A DNA stretch of 64,000 bases, taken from assembly GCF_005943945.1 (NCBI RefSeq), contig NZ_CP040710.1:4509501-4573500 (forward strand), given 5' to 3'. The position numbers and the translations under genes were made by a program. A model generated the notes under the pieces. It saw nothing but the letters and a program-made list of their open reading frames with translations. It was not told the origin of the DNA and ran no database searches. Position 1 is the first letter of the stretch, and every line of letters starts with the position of its first letter. Positions 32,786-43,947 of the stretch are shown here, piece by piece. The stretch comes from Aggregatimonas sangjinii (lineage in GTDB: Bacteria > Bacteroidota > Bacteroidia > Flavobacteriales > Flavobacteriaceae).

Positions 32786-35182
32786 TTGAAACCAACAAAA
32801 AAGTCTCCTAATAGCGCAAAGCAAATCCCTTTCTTGGGATGGGCTAAGAGCGTTTCCTTTATTCAAAAACACCCCAAAAAACTGATGCTATTGGCAATTC
32901 TTGTGATTGCCTATTACTTCTGTCTTCCGAAAACCCTTTTCGATACCCCTACCGCGACGGTTTTGGAAAGTCAAGAAGGAAACCTGTTAGGTGCCCTAAT
33001 TGCGGATGATGGGCAATGGCGTTTCCCCGTTATGGATAGTGTGCCACAAAAATTCGAGCAATGCTTGCTTCAATTTGAAGATGCTCATTTTTACCGTCAT
33101 CCAGGATTCAATCCGGTCTCAATGGCCAAGGCGATCGGAGCGAATATTTCCGCGGGAAAAACGGTCCGCGGTGGGAGCACCTTAACACAACAGCTGATTC
33201 GCCTATCACGGAATAAAAACCGTACCTACTGGGAAAAAGTTATCGAACTGGTATTGGCGACCCGCCTCGAATTTCGCCTTTCCAAAGAAGAAATCCTGAA
33301 ATTGTATGCCAGTCATGCCCCTTATGGGGGTAATGTGGTCGGCTTGGATGTCGCTGCATGGCGCTATTTCGGCTTGCGGCCGCATCAGCTCTCTTGGGCA
33401 GAATCGGCCACCCTCGCGGTGTTGCCCAATGCGCCTAGCCTCATCTATCCCGGCAAAAACCAGCAAAGGCTGTTGGCCAAGCGCAATAGGCTGCTGCGGA
33501 AATTGCGCAACGAAGATATAATAGATACGACCACCTACGAACTGGCGTTGCTAGAAACGTTACCTCAAAAACCCTACGATTTGCCTACAATGGCGCCGCA
33601 TCTGGTTCAATATATGGCAAAGCGTCATAGGGGAAAACGTCTGAGAACGACCGTAGACCAAAGTTTACAGCACAACATCAACACCATTGTAGGCTATCAT
33701 CACGGCAACTTGAGCCAGAACCAGGTGCATAACGCGGCCGTTTTGGTGATGGATGTAAAAACAAGAAAGGTACTTGCTTATGTGGGCAATACCCCTACCG
33801 GTCCTGCCCAGCAAAAAGATGTGGATATGGTGCAAGCGAACCGAAGTACCGGCAGTGTCATTAAACCGCTTTTGTATACGGCCATGCTGGATTCCGGGGA
33901 GCTGTTGCCCGATATGTTGGTGCCTGATGTTCCGACACAAATCGCAGGGTATACACCCGAAAATTTCAATGAGGACTACAGTGGTGCGGTAACCGCTAAG
34001 AAGGCGTTGGCGCGCTCGTTGAATATCCCTGCTGTTCGATTATTGCAATCATTCGGACTCCAAAAATTCAGGGACCAATTGGATGGGTTTGGCCTGAAAG
34101 GTATCGATAAACCCGCCGACCATTATGGGCTCACATTAATTTTGGGCGGTGCGGAAAGTAGCCTTTGGGACTTGTGTAAAACCTATGCCAATCTGGCTTC
34201 TACGATCAACCATTTCAATACGAGTTCCAGTGAATACTATAAAAAGGAATTTATAAACCCGATACTGATCCAGAATCAAACGGTAGATTTCGGAAAGCTG
34301 TCGACCGAAAAGACCCTTTTCGATGCGGCAAGTATCTACCTCACCTTCGAAGCAATGAAAGAGGTAAATCGGCCCGAGGGCAATGAATCGTGGGAGTTTT
34401 ATGATAGCAGCAAGCAAATAGCGTGGAAAACCGGTACTAGTTTTGGCAATAAAGACTCTTGGTCTATAGGCGTTACTGCAGACTACGTGGTCGGGGTATG
34501 GGTAGGGAATGCCGATGGGGAAGGTAGACCGAATGTGACGGGGGTTACAAGTGCGGCACCGATTATGTTCGATGTTTTTGATGTGCTTCCTACCGGCGAT
34601 TGGTTTCAAAAACCTTTGGATGAGTTCGCCGATATTTCCGTCTGTGCCGAAAGTGGTTTTTTGGCCATGGAGGCTTGTCCGTCCAAAACTATAGCCATTC
34701 CGAACAAAACTAATTTTGTGGAGCCCTGCTCCTTTCACCAAGTGGTCCAATTGGACGGGAACGGCCATTTTCGGGTCAATTCTTCCTGTGCCGACCTCTC
34801 CACTTCACGTACCGAATCGTGGTTTGTTTTGCCACCGTTGCAAGCATACTATTTCAAAAAAAGCCATCCGACATATAAGGCCTTACCTCCGTTGCGTCAG
34901 GATTGTAAAAACGATGCCGCCCCTCCAATGGAATTCATCTACCCAAAATCGGGAAGCCGTATTTCGCTGGTGCGTAATTTTGAAGGCCAGCAAAATGAAC
35001 TTGTGGTAAAATTGGCGCACACCAAGCCCGAAACCTTGGTTTTCTGGTATTTGAATGAAACCTTCATGGCCCAGACCAAAAATTTTCATGAAATAGGACT
35101 GCTTCCAAGCCCTGGAAAACATAAAATAACCGCCTTGGATGCCCTTGGGAACGAAATTTTCGTTACTATAACGGTAGAGTAA
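32786..35182 (+). CDS. pbpC: Penicillin-binding protein 1C (peptidoglycan glycosyltransferase)
   Basis: A 798-residue bifunctional class A PBP of type 1C with one N-terminal membrane helix (LMLLAILVIAYYFC). The GT51 glycosyltransferase domain shows EDAHFYRHPGFNP and RGGSTLTQQLIR (about residues 92-140). The transpeptidase domain has the SxxK motif in STGSVIKP, the SLN motif and the KTG motif in AWKTGTSFG. The C-terminal about 90 residues form the PBP_C domain typical of PBP1C. The start is a TTG at 32786, 9 bp after the preceding stop; no ATG exists before the membrane helix except inside it. PBP1C commonly pairs with alpha-2-macroglobulin, which lies 2 kb upstream here. Confidence 0.95.
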   Translation: MKPTKKSPNSAKQIPFLGWAKSVSFIQKHPKKLMLLAILVIAYYFCLPKTLFDTPTATVLESQEGNLLGALIADDGQWRFPVMDSVPQKFEQCLLQFEDAHFYRHPGFNPVSMAKAIGANISAGKTVRGGSTLTQQLIRLSRNKNRTYWEKVIELVLATRLEFRLSKEEILKLYASHAPYGGNVVGLDVAAWRYFGLRPHQLSWAESATLAVLPNAPSLIYPGKNQQRLLAKRNRLLRKLRNEDIIDTTTYELALLETLPQKPYDLPTMAPHLVQYMAKRHRGKRLRTTVDQSLQHNINTIVGYHHGNLSQNQVHNAAVLVMDVKTRKVLAYVGNTPTGPAQQKDVDMVQANRSTGSVIKPLLYTAMLDSGELLPDMLVPDVPTQIAGYTPENFNEDYSGAVTAKKALARSLNIPAVRLLQSFGLQKFRDQLDGFGLKGIDKPADHYGLTLILGGAESSLWDLCKTYANLASTINHFNTSSSEYYKKEFINPILIQNQTVDFGKLSTEKTLFDAASIYLTFEAMKEVNRPEGNESWEFYDSSKQIAWKTGTSFGNKDSWSIGVTADYVVGVWVGNADGEGRPNVTGVTSAAPIMFDVFDVLPTGDWFQKPLDEFADISVCAESGFLAMEACPSKTIAIPNKTNFVEPCSFHQVVQLDGNGHFRVNSSCADLSTSRTESWFVLPPLQAYYFKKSHPTYKALPPLRQDCKNDAAPPMEFIYPKSGSRISLVRNFEGQQNELVVKLAHTKPETLVFWYLNETFMAQTKNFHEIGLLPSPGKHKITALDALGNEIFVTITVE

Positions 35183-35224
35183 TCTTCGCTGCTTTGTACC
35201 TCGGTGATAAACCCTTATATTTAA

Positions 35225-36775
<1,551 letters not shown>

Positions 36776-36869
36776 GAAAGGGAACATCTTCGCAAGAAGC
36801 GAGACAGTAGGTCGGAAAACGATGTAAACTGCTTGATGGGTACACAAAATTAACTTGTTGGTCAGTCAA

Positions 36870-36911
36870 TTGCAGATTGCCACGTCGCGAAAAGCTCCTC
36901 GCAATGACAAT
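36870..36911. repeat. Interspersed GTCATTGCGAGG-type repeat
   Basis: AGATTGCCACGTCGCGAAAA is followed by GCTCCTCGCAATGACAATT. On the minus strand this reads GTCATTGCGAGGAGC...GACGTGGCAATCT, the well-known short interspersed element seen in many bacteria including Bacteroidota. It fills much of the 147-bp spacer between glpK and glpD. Confidence 0.65.
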
Positions 36912-36922
36912 TAAAGAAAATC

Positions 36923-38587
36923 ATGAAAAATATTAAATTCTCAAACTTAGATCGAGAAAAAACCATAGCCCGACTAGCAAAAGACGAATACGACTTGGTC
37001 GTAATCGGTGGCGGAATCACCGGTGGCGGAATCGCCTTGGATGCAGCTTCCCGCGGACTGAAAGTAGCCTTGGTCGAAAAGAACGACTTTGCCTCGGGAA
37101 CGAGCAGTAAATCGACCAAACTCATTCATGGCGGACTCCGATACTTGAAGCAATTCGATTTTTGGTTGGTCAAGGAAGTGGGTTCGGAACGGGCCATAGT
37201 GCACAAATTGGCGCCACATTTGGTACTCCCCGAAAAGATGTTGCTTCCATTGATTGAAAACGGGTCGTATGGTAAATGGCTTACCTCCATAGGACTCAAA
37301 GTGTACGACATTCTGGCCCAGGTTACGGGTGATGACAAACGCCAGATGTTGGAAAAGAAGGAAGCCTTGAAACTGGAACCGCTATTGCCCAAGAAAATTT
37401 TAAAAGGTGCCGGGTACTATGCCGAATATAGGACCGATGATGCCCGTTTGACCATTGAGAACATTAAGACCAGTTTACAATTCGGGGCCGTGGCGTTGAA
37501 CTACGGGAAGGTCGAGGATTTTGAATATACGAACAATGTCATTTCCGGAGTCAAAGTAAAGGACGTTATTTCCGGCAACGATTTTACCATCAAGACCAAA
37601 TACGTCATCAGTGCGGCCGGGCCTTGGGTAGATGAGTTGCGGAGCACCAATAATTCCAAAAAGGGCAAGCGATTGCATTTGACCAAAGGGGTACACTTGG
37701 TATTTCCATTCGAGAAATTGCCCCTTAAACATTCTACGTATTTTGATGTTCCTGATGGACGTATGATGTTTGCGATTCCTCGTGGTAAGGTCACCTACGT
37801 GGGCACTTCCGATACCAATTATAACAATGACAAGGATGAAGTGCGGACCGATTTGACGGATGCTGTGTACATCATTTCAGCGGTCAATAATATGTTTCCG
37901 GATATCGAATTGGAACTCGATGATATCGTTTCTTCATGGGCCGGACTTCGACCACTCATCCACGAAGAGGGAAAATCAGCTTCCGAGTTATCTCGAAAGG
38001 ATGAAATCTTCACTTCGGATACCGGACTGATCAGTATAGCAGGCGGGAAACTTACCGGTTATCGAAAAATGGCGGAACGGGTGGTGAACCGTATCGTAAA
38101 AAAAATGGAAGAAAACAGTACCGAGATTAAAGAATGCCATACCGAAGAGATTCCGCTGTGCGGAAACGTCGATTTTAAGAAGTTCAAGCACGTCACTAAA
38201 TATATCGATTCGCTCTACGAAAGAATCAAATCGGACGGTTTTGCACATTATGATGCTTGGTTTTTAGTGACCAATTATGGCAAACAGACCGAGTCGATTC
38301 TGGATATATACGAAAATCTAGATGATACCGATAAGTATATTCGTATGGCAAAAGCGGAACTACGTTTTGGTATCGACTACGAAATGGTGCAGAACCCTAT
38401 GGACTTCTTTATTCGTAGAACAGGACGCCTATATTTCGACATTGATAGTGTACGTTCATTGATGGGGCCGATTTTAGCGGAATTCAAAACCATCTACGGT
38501 GTCGATGATGCACAATTGCTGCTTTGGAAAGAAGAATTGGAGACCATACTTGACGAGCATTCCAATTTTTCTTTGGAGCGGGTGTAA
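36923..38587 (+). CDS. glpD: Aerobic glycerol-3-phosphate dehydrogenase (FAD)
   Basis: A 554-residue flavoprotein. The FAD-binding motif is VVIGGGITGGGIALDAASRG (about residues 27-46) followed by SGTSSKSTKLIHGGLRYLKQ-like sequence, the GlpD signature; SIAGGKLTGYRKMAE lies near residue 375. The C-terminal helical cap domain contains MGPILAEFKTIYG. It oxidises glycerol-3-phosphate to dihydroxyacetone phosphate at the inner membrane and passes electrons to quinone. It follows glpK, with the only oddity being the repeat element in the spacer; they may still be one transcript. Confidence 0.97.
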   Translation: MKNIKFSNLDREKTIARLAKDEYDLVVIGGGITGGGIALDAASRGLKVALVEKNDFASGTSSKSTKLIHGGLRYLKQFDFWLVKEVGSERAIVHKLAPHLVLPEKMLLPLIENGSYGKWLTSIGLKVYDILAQVTGDDKRQMLEKKEALKLEPLLPKKILKGAGYYAEYRTDDARLTIENIKTSLQFGAVALNYGKVEDFEYTNNVISGVKVKDVISGNDFTIKTKYVISAAGPWVDELRSTNNSKKGKRLHLTKGVHLVFPFEKLPLKHSTYFDVPDGRMMFAIPRGKVTYVGTSDTNYNNDKDEVRTDLTDAVYIISAVNNMFPDIELELDDIVSSWAGLRPLIHEEGKSASELSRKDEIFTSDTGLISIAGGKLTGYRKMAERVVNRIVKKMEENSTEIKECHTEEIPLCGNVDFKKFKHVTKYIDSLYERIKSDGFAHYDAWFLVTNYGKQTESILDIYENLDDTDKYIRMAKAELRFGIDYEMVQNPMDFFIRRTGRLYFDIDSVRSLMGPILAEFKTIYGVDDAQLLLWKEELETILDEHSNFSLERV

Positions 38588-38677
38588 GACTAAATAAACA
38601 AATATTTGAAAATCAAACACTTACAATAAATGGCATAATGCTTGTTTTATGTTGTGGGAATCTAAAATCCACGACAT

Positions 38678-39589
38678 ATGAAAACGATACAATTACTTTT
38701 AGGATTTGTTCTTGCCGGTGCACTACTGGCTTCTTGTACCACCGATGTCATTATCGAAGATGAATTTATCGAAGAATCAGCATTCAATACGGCCGTAGTA
38801 TTGGAGTCATATGACCTGTGGTATGTTGATATTAATGCGACACGGGGAAATGGCGAAGTACCCTTTTTACAGCGCGCCTTTACCATCTCCTTTAATAATG
38901 GCGTAGTTTACGCGAACAACAATATTGTAGGTATCGGCAAAACAGGAAATGGTTTCGGCATTGATGTGGGAACCTTCGGAACCTTTAATGGTGCCGTTGA
39001 GATAGACCATGATGTAGACGGACTTTGGCTCCTTGATGTTTTCGCAGTAAATGCGAACACGCTCGAATTACGAGATCCACGCTCTGGAACTTCGTATTTC
39101 ATCAACGGGTATCAAACCAACAATTTCGATTACGACTTTGTCTTCTACGATAACATCGATTATTTTATTCAAGAATTCGACGCTTGGGAAAAAACCTATA
39201 CGAGTCAAGAAGGCGCATTGAACGATTTCGACGATGAAAATTTTCTGCAATTTCTCCCTACGCTGTTTCGATCATCGATAGACGCTCCCGGAACGTCCTT
39301 CAATAATTTACAATGGGATTTTCAAGGCGATTATGAGGTGTATGACGTAGAAAACGATGAAACGCTCAAAACTTTAACACTTGGTTACGATGGTATGGGC
39401 AATGATTACTTTGAACTCTACGTTATTAATGACAGTACCGCAGAATTGTATCATCCCGATAGTGGAACCACGTACGAATTTCGGGGAAGAGGATACCAAG
39501 AGTACTTGAAATCGGGCAAAAGCACGGTTGAAAAGAAACGAAAAAAGACTTCAAGACCGGTAATGAAGGTTAAACGAAGTAAAAAATAA
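38678..39589 (+). CDS. Lipoprotein of unknown function with two related halves
   Basis: A 303-residue lipoprotein. The signal peptide is MKTIQLLLGFVLAGALLASC with the lipobox Cys at position 20. The mature protein is beta-rich, acidic and Tyr/Phe-rich. Two stretches look alike: GLWLLDVFAVNANTLELRDP ending SGTSYFINGYQ, and DYFELYVINDSTAELYHPDS ending GTTYEFRGRGY, so the protein probably contains two copies of one lipocalin-like or beta-barrel repeat. The tail is very basic (KKRKKTSRPVMKVKRSKK). I do not recognise the function. A strong terminator follows the gene. Confidence 0.85.
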   Translation: MKTIQLLLGFVLAGALLASCTTDVIIEDEFIEESAFNTAVVLESYDLWYVDINATRGNGEVPFLQRAFTISFNNGVVYANNNIVGIGKTGNGFGIDVGTFGTFNGAVEIDHDVDGLWLLDVFAVNANTLELRDPRSGTSYFINGYQTNNFDYDFVFYDNIDYFIQEFDAWEKTYTSQEGALNDFDDENFLQFLPTLFRSSIDAPGTSFNNLQWDFQGDYEVYDVENDETLKTLTLGYDGMGNDYFELYVINDSTAELYHPDSGTTYEFRGRGYQEYLKSGKSTVEKKRKKTSRPVMKVKRSKK

Positions 39590-39620
39590 AAACGATTTTT
39601 TTGGTTGGTTATTTAGTTAG

Positions 39621-39660
39621 AGACCGCCTCGACTCCTAAAGTCGGGGCGGTCTTGTTTTT
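39621..39660 (+). terminator. Rho-independent terminator of the lipoprotein gene
   Basis: AGACCGCCTCGACT (39621-39634) pairs with AGTCGGGGCGGTCT (39640-39653), 14 bp with one G-U and a 5-nt loop, followed by TGTTTTT. It is preceded by a TTTAGTTAGAG stretch like the sequences before the hairpins at 20058 and 20703. Confidence 0.92.
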
Positions 39661-39675
39661 GAGAAGGCGGGTAAA

Positions 39676-40197
39676 CTAGGAAACTACATCGTTCATGATG
39701 ATTTTATCAATAGGCGTTTCATCTTTGTTATGTAAAACTGAAATATCACCTGTAGTTTCGAATACCACAGCCCTTACCTGAGAAAGCTGTAGGACATTGG
39801 CTTCCCGTAATTTTCCCATTAGGTCGGCTTGGCTGACCAATGCCTTTTTTAAATTTTCATGAAAGATTTCTCCATCTTTCATCAACAGGATCGGCGTGTT
39901 CGAAATAGCATTTTCAAACTTATCGGAGGAAGACCGCAGCTTGGCGAAAACGACTTGAAGTATGGCAAGAATCGCTATAGAGATGAACGCGGGCATTAAA
40001 CTACTCCCTGGCTTGTTGACCGCATCGGCAAGAATAGAGCCCATGGCTATGGTTACGGCAAAATCGAAACTGCTCATTTTGGCGAAAGTCCGTTTTCCGG
40101 CAATCTTCGTGACGAGTGTGATGTATACATAAATACAAATTCCTGCGACCAGCATCTTTAAGATGACCGATAATTCTATTTTGGTAAAAATATCCAT
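39676..40197 (-). CDS. DUF421 (YetF-like) membrane protein
   Basis: A 173-residue protein with three N-terminal membrane helices (VILKMLVAGICIYVYITL, FDFAVTIAMGSILADAV, LMPAFISIAILAILQVVF) and a small soluble domain with the family motif TPILLMKDGEIFHENLKKAL. The conserved GKRTFAKMSSFDFAVTIAMG segment is diagnostic of DUF421/YetF. The protein is shorter than the roughly 220-residue Bacillus YetF, as is common for the short form. Function is unknown; some members relate to spore or envelope. It converges on the preceding lipoprotein gene across a terminator. Confidence 0.9.
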   Translation of the reverse strand: MDIFTKIELSVILKMLVAGICIYVYITLVTKIAGKRTFAKMSSFDFAVTIAMGSILADAVNKPGSSLMPAFISIAILAILQVVFAKLRSSSDKFENAISNTPILLMKDGEIFHENLKKALVSQADLMGKLREANVLQLSQVRAVVFETTGDISVLHNKDETPIDKIIMNDVVS

Positions 40198-40281
40198 AGT
40201 AGTATATTAAGAATTTATTCAAATCTTCAAAGCGGGAATGTACTATCTTAAAAGTAGTTAGGGTAGTGCGGAACCATTTTT

Positions 40282-41154
40282 TCAGGACTCGGAAGCCATT
40301 TTTCTTGAACCGATAACTAAGCGCTTGCGAAACTCGGAAGGGTTTTCCCCAGTCACTTTTTTAAACGTCCGATTAAAATAGGAAAGGCTCTCAAAGCCGC
40401 ATTCATAGCAGGTCTCACCTACATTTTTTCCTAGTAAAAGTAACCTCTTCGCCTGTGAAATACGGTATTGGTTTAAAAAGCCGACAAAGGTACTGCCCGT
40501 CGCTTTTTTAAAATAGCGGCAAAACGCAGGTTTGCTGAGGTTGCAAAGAGCCGCTACTTCTTCGAGGGTAATCTTGCCTTGGTAGCGTTCGTCTATTAAA
40601 GCATAAATCTCCCGTATACGCGATTGTTCTTTTTTACTGTATGTATTTACAAATGGCTTTTTGTGCAGCATGGTAAAATCGCCGCTGTCCGACAGTTTTT
40701 TAAGAATGTCGATGGTCGCCATGAAGAAGTCAAAAGGGGGCAATCGGTGTAATCGCTTCATGAGTTCGCCCACATTTTTTTTTGTTTGTCCCGAAAATGC
40801 CAATCCGTATCGGGAAAGCTCCAGCAATCGGTTCAGTGATTGCAGTTCGGGCATTTGCGCTACAAAATCCTCTTTGAATGAGGATTTAATGTGAAGCACT
40901 TCCTTACGATATGAGGTTTTTACACCATGATCAAAATTGAGATGGGGAATGTTCGAGCCGATGAGAACCAGGTCGCTTTCGGTGTAGGTGGAGATATGCT
41001 CCCCAACATGACGGGTAGCACTGGCGCCTTCGATATATACGAGTTCGAATTCGGGATGAAAATGCCAGTAAAAAAGGTGATTAAGCTTCGGGTCGTGCAT
41101 CAGTCGAAACGGACTTTTTGACTCGGGACTGATACTTTCAAGCTGGATTTTCAT
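40282..41154 (-). CDS. AraC family transcriptional regulator
   Basis: A 290-residue regulator. The N-terminal half is a cupin-type effector domain (HFHPEFELVYIEGASATRHV). The C-terminal residues about 180-285 hold two HTH motifs of the AraC/XylS type: GKITLEEVAALCNLSKPAFC and VGETCYECGFESLSYFNRTF, followed by KKVTGENPSEFRKR. The ATG at 41154 (MKIQLESIS) is preferred; an upstream ATG at 41169 adds five residues. The PhyH-type dioxygenase gene is divergent, and the 150-bp region between them holds three CAATAT boxes that may be its operators, so it probably controls that gene. Confidence 0.93.
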   Translation of the reverse strand: MKIQLESISPESKSPFRLMHDPKLNHLFYWHFHPEFELVYIEGASATRHVGEHISTYTESDLVLIGSNIPHLNFDHGVKTSYRKEVLHIKSSFKEDFVAQMPELQSLNRLLELSRYGLAFSGQTKKNVGELMKRLHRLPPFDFFMATIDILKKLSDSGDFTMLHKKPFVNTYSKKEQSRIREIYALIDERYQGKITLEEVAALCNLSKPAFCRYFKKATGSTFVGFLNQYRISQAKRLLLLGKNVGETCYECGFESLSYFNRTFKKVTGENPSEFRKRLVIGSRKMASES

Positions 41155-41199
41155 ATTGAAATATAACAAAATTGGCCAATAATTATGTTCATTAATAGC

Positions 41200-41260
41200 A
41201 AAATATCAATATTGTTCAAATTTAGGTCAATATGACGGTAGATTACAATATTGTATTGCC
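41200..41260. promoter_or_regulatory. Candidate AraC operator array between araC-type and phyH-type genes
   Basis: CAATATTG occurs at 41207-41214 and 41246-41253, with CAATATGA at 41228-41235 between them; start-to-start spacings are 21 and 18 bp, about two helical turns each. Each CAATATTG is itself palindromic. The location in a divergent spacer next to an AraC-type gene suggests regulator binding. Binding was not tested. Confidence 0.4.
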
Positions 41261-41305
41261 GTAGTTTTATCCTATCGATACGAACGCTTTTAAAACCTTC
41301 AAACC

Positions 41306-42280
41306 ATGCAACAGTCAAATTCAAAAACCGAGATGGCCAACAAGGCCCACAAAGAAATCCCAGGAAACCCATCTACGGCGACCAGCAGTAAAATCAAATT
41401 GAACGACCGTTCCAATGGTGAACCATTGCGCGTTTTAAGCGAAGAGAACTGGGCCTTCTGGAAACACAATGGCTATATCGTCATCAAAAATGCCGTTCCC
41501 AAGGAACAAGCAAAAGCGACAGCCGATTTCCTGTGGGAATTCGATGAAAAAGACCCCAATGACCCCGAGACCTGGTATGCGCCCCCACGGGCCGAAATGA
41601 AAATGAAGGAACTGACCGGCACCGGAATGGTCGAAGTATACAACCACCAACATTTATGGAACAACAGGCAGATGCCAAAAGTGTACGATGCCTTTGTCGA
41701 TGTTTGGGACACCGAAAAACTCTGGGTGACCATAGACCGGGCAAACCTGAACTTTCCGTTAAAACCAGGCATAGATAAAAAAGGCTTTATCCATTGGGAT
41801 TACGACCCGGAAACGCGACCCCAAAATGTTCAAGGGGTTCTCGCATTGGCCGATCAAACGGATGAAAACATGGGTGGCTTTCAATGTATACCATGGCTAT
41901 ACCGTAATTATGATACTTGGAAATTGACCAAGCCCGAAGACCGAGACCGGTTTCAACCCGATATTTCGGAGTTGGAGGAAAAAATCGTAAAAGTAAAAAT
42001 GGAAGCTGGCGATTTATTGATATTCAATAGTACTGAGCCCCACGGCATACGCCCGAACAAGTCGAAAGACAAAGTTCGCATCGCGCAATACATTTCGATG
42101 ATGCCGGCAGAAGAAGATAATGAGGAGTTGAGAACCTGGCGAATCAATTCTTGGAAAAACCGAATTGCTCCTGAAGGGTATGCCTTTCCAGGAGATCCTA
42201 GAAATTGGGAGCAAACCAAATATAAAACTGCCGAGCTTACCGATTTGGGAAAAAAACTGTTGGGCTTGGAGAAATGGTAG
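41306..42280 (+). CDS. Phytanoyl-CoA dioxygenase (PhyH) family Fe(II)/2-oxoglutarate enzyme
   Basis: A 324-residue non-heme iron dioxygenase. The iron triad is visible: His163 and Asp165 in GFIHWDYDPETRP and His246 in NSTEPHGIRPNKS; Arg258 (KVRIAQ) would bind 2-oxoglutarate. The rest matches the PhyH family (GYIVIKNAVPKEQAKATADF near the N-terminus). The substrate is unknown; family members hydroxylate phytanoyl-CoA, ectoine, sugar or phosphonate compounds. It is divergent from an AraC regulator, which likely controls it in response to a small effector. It stands alone, with 254 bp before the next gene. Confidence 0.92.
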   Translation: MQQSNSKTEMANKAHKEIPGNPSTATSSKIKLNDRSNGEPLRVLSEENWAFWKHNGYIVIKNAVPKEQAKATADFLWEFDEKDPNDPETWYAPPRAEMKMKELTGTGMVEVYNHQHLWNNRQMPKVYDAFVDVWDTEKLWVTIDRANLNFPLKPGIDKKGFIHWDYDPETRPQNVQGVLALADQTDENMGGFQCIPWLYRNYDTWKLTKPEDRDRFQPDISELEEKIVKVKMEAGDLLIFNSTEPHGIRPNKSKDKVRIAQYISMMPAEEDNEELRTWRINSWKNRIAPEGYAFPGDPRNWEQTKYKTAELTDLGKKLLGLEKW

Positions 42281-42534
42281 CAATGATACCCGGCACCACA
42301 TACATTTAGAGTGTACAATGATTTATCAGTTTGTTGAAATCGAATCCTCAAAGAACTATTCCGTAACTGAGAATTGGGCCTTGTCCCGCTGTTAAATAAA
42401 AGAAAGTTTTCAAGCTATGGCATTATGCAGCCCCAAAAATAGTATTGATCTTAGCATTAAAACCCTCTGGTCATAAACATGAAGTCTCTTTATGTTTAGT
42501 ATAAAGTGCTATCTTAGATTGAATTACAGATAAC

Positions 42535-43947
42535 ATGGAATACAATAGCCCCGAGTTCCGTAAATGGCTGGATAAGCTTCAAAAAGAGAGCTGGCAATTA
42601 GAACTTATCATTTCAGGTTTTGCGATTTATGGCCTATTTACGGCAATAGATCCCATAGGCATAAAGAGCGAAATGGCCTATGTTAATGGCAACATGGTGT
42701 ATGCAATCATTTGGACCATAGTAGCAATGGCATTGTATATATTGTTGTTTAATTTGGTTCTCCACGTACTTTTACGCGGGCTTTGGATAGGAGCAATCGG
42801 GCTTAGGTACGTATCAGGCGATATTGATTATGAAAATTTAAACTACTCTTCAAAATTCACTTCTTTCTTAACAAAAAAAGTGGGATCATTTGATCGATTC
42901 ATCGCGAAATTGGAGAACTACTGTAGCGTTCTGTTTTCGGTCTCATTTCTATTGATTTTTTATGTTATCGGCGCTCTTGTTGCCCTCTTTCTAATGGGCT
43001 TTTTCTTTTGGGCGATATCTTAAATATTTGAACATCCACCGAAGCTGATAAAATATACAGTTTTGCTTTTAATGCTTCTTTTTTCTTTTTCGACGTTCCT
43101 AGTTTTTTTGGATTTTTTGGGACAAGGTTTCTTGAAGCGAAAAAAATGGACATCTACCCTCTATTTTCCTATATACAGGCTTTTTGGGTTTATTACCCTA
43201 TCCTTTTTATATCGCCCGTTGATTTATAATTTTTTGGATAACAAATTTGGAAAACGTCTTAGCATTTTATTATTACCCATCTACGTTATTATCATTCTTC
43301 TAAGCAGCTTGGAATACAACAATTCCAATTACCTCAAGGTAGAAAGAGACTCTTCTGAATTTTACAGTGCAAACAATCATTACGAAAATTTATCTGAAAA
43401 AGAAGATACTTTTATCTCCGTCGCAGCGATTCCGTCTAAGGTCATAGAAACAGACTACTTAAAGGTTTTCTTGTTATATAGCGAAGAAATGGAAGACTTT
43501 ATATTTGAAATGGATGAAAAACTGAAACCCAAAGAGGATAAGCGAACATTCTATTCCAAATTTTTTTCTGAATTTAAAAGGGGCATGGACATTGCATCGG
43601 GTAAAAAGGAGGCAAACGATATTGCCAACTATTTGAAGATAACCAATCAATTGTATCATCTTAAAATCGACTCGACTGATTTCGAAAGCAACTTTGTGGT
43701 AGCTACGAATAGTAAAGAAAGGATAGGTTTCGAGACATATTTGAATATAAAGGATTTGGAAGCCGGAAAAAAAGTTTTAATCATTGAAGGACCGGTTAAA
43801 TCAGACAGTTTCGAACCTGAAAGTGAAACGACGACAAAAATTTTGGTTACCATACCTTTTTGGTACTTTCCACAAAATATTTCACCAATTTTATTATCGA
43901 AAAAAATTGAAATGGATACTGCGGTTAACAAACAAGCTTTACCTTAA
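42535..43947 (+). pseudogene. Multi-TM membrane protein gene interrupted by an in-frame stop codon
   Basis: Two ORFs, 42535-43023 (162 residues) and 43063-43947 (294 residues, TTG or internal ATG at 43072), lie in the same frame and are separated only by TAA at 43021-43023 and 13 codons that read IFEHPPKLIKYTV into the second ORF. The first part begins MEYNSPEFRKWLDKLQKESW, has three membrane helices and contains VLLRGLWIGAIGLRYVSGDI; the second part has three more helices and a soluble C-terminal domain. From memory, related flavobacterial proteins are single chains of about 450 residues that begin with the same FRKWL and QQESWQLEL pattern and contain GLWIGAIGLRYVSGDIDYE. The gene therefore looks split by one nonsense change, or by a sequencing error; two separate proteins or readthrough are the alternatives. 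Function unknown. Confidence 0.6.
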
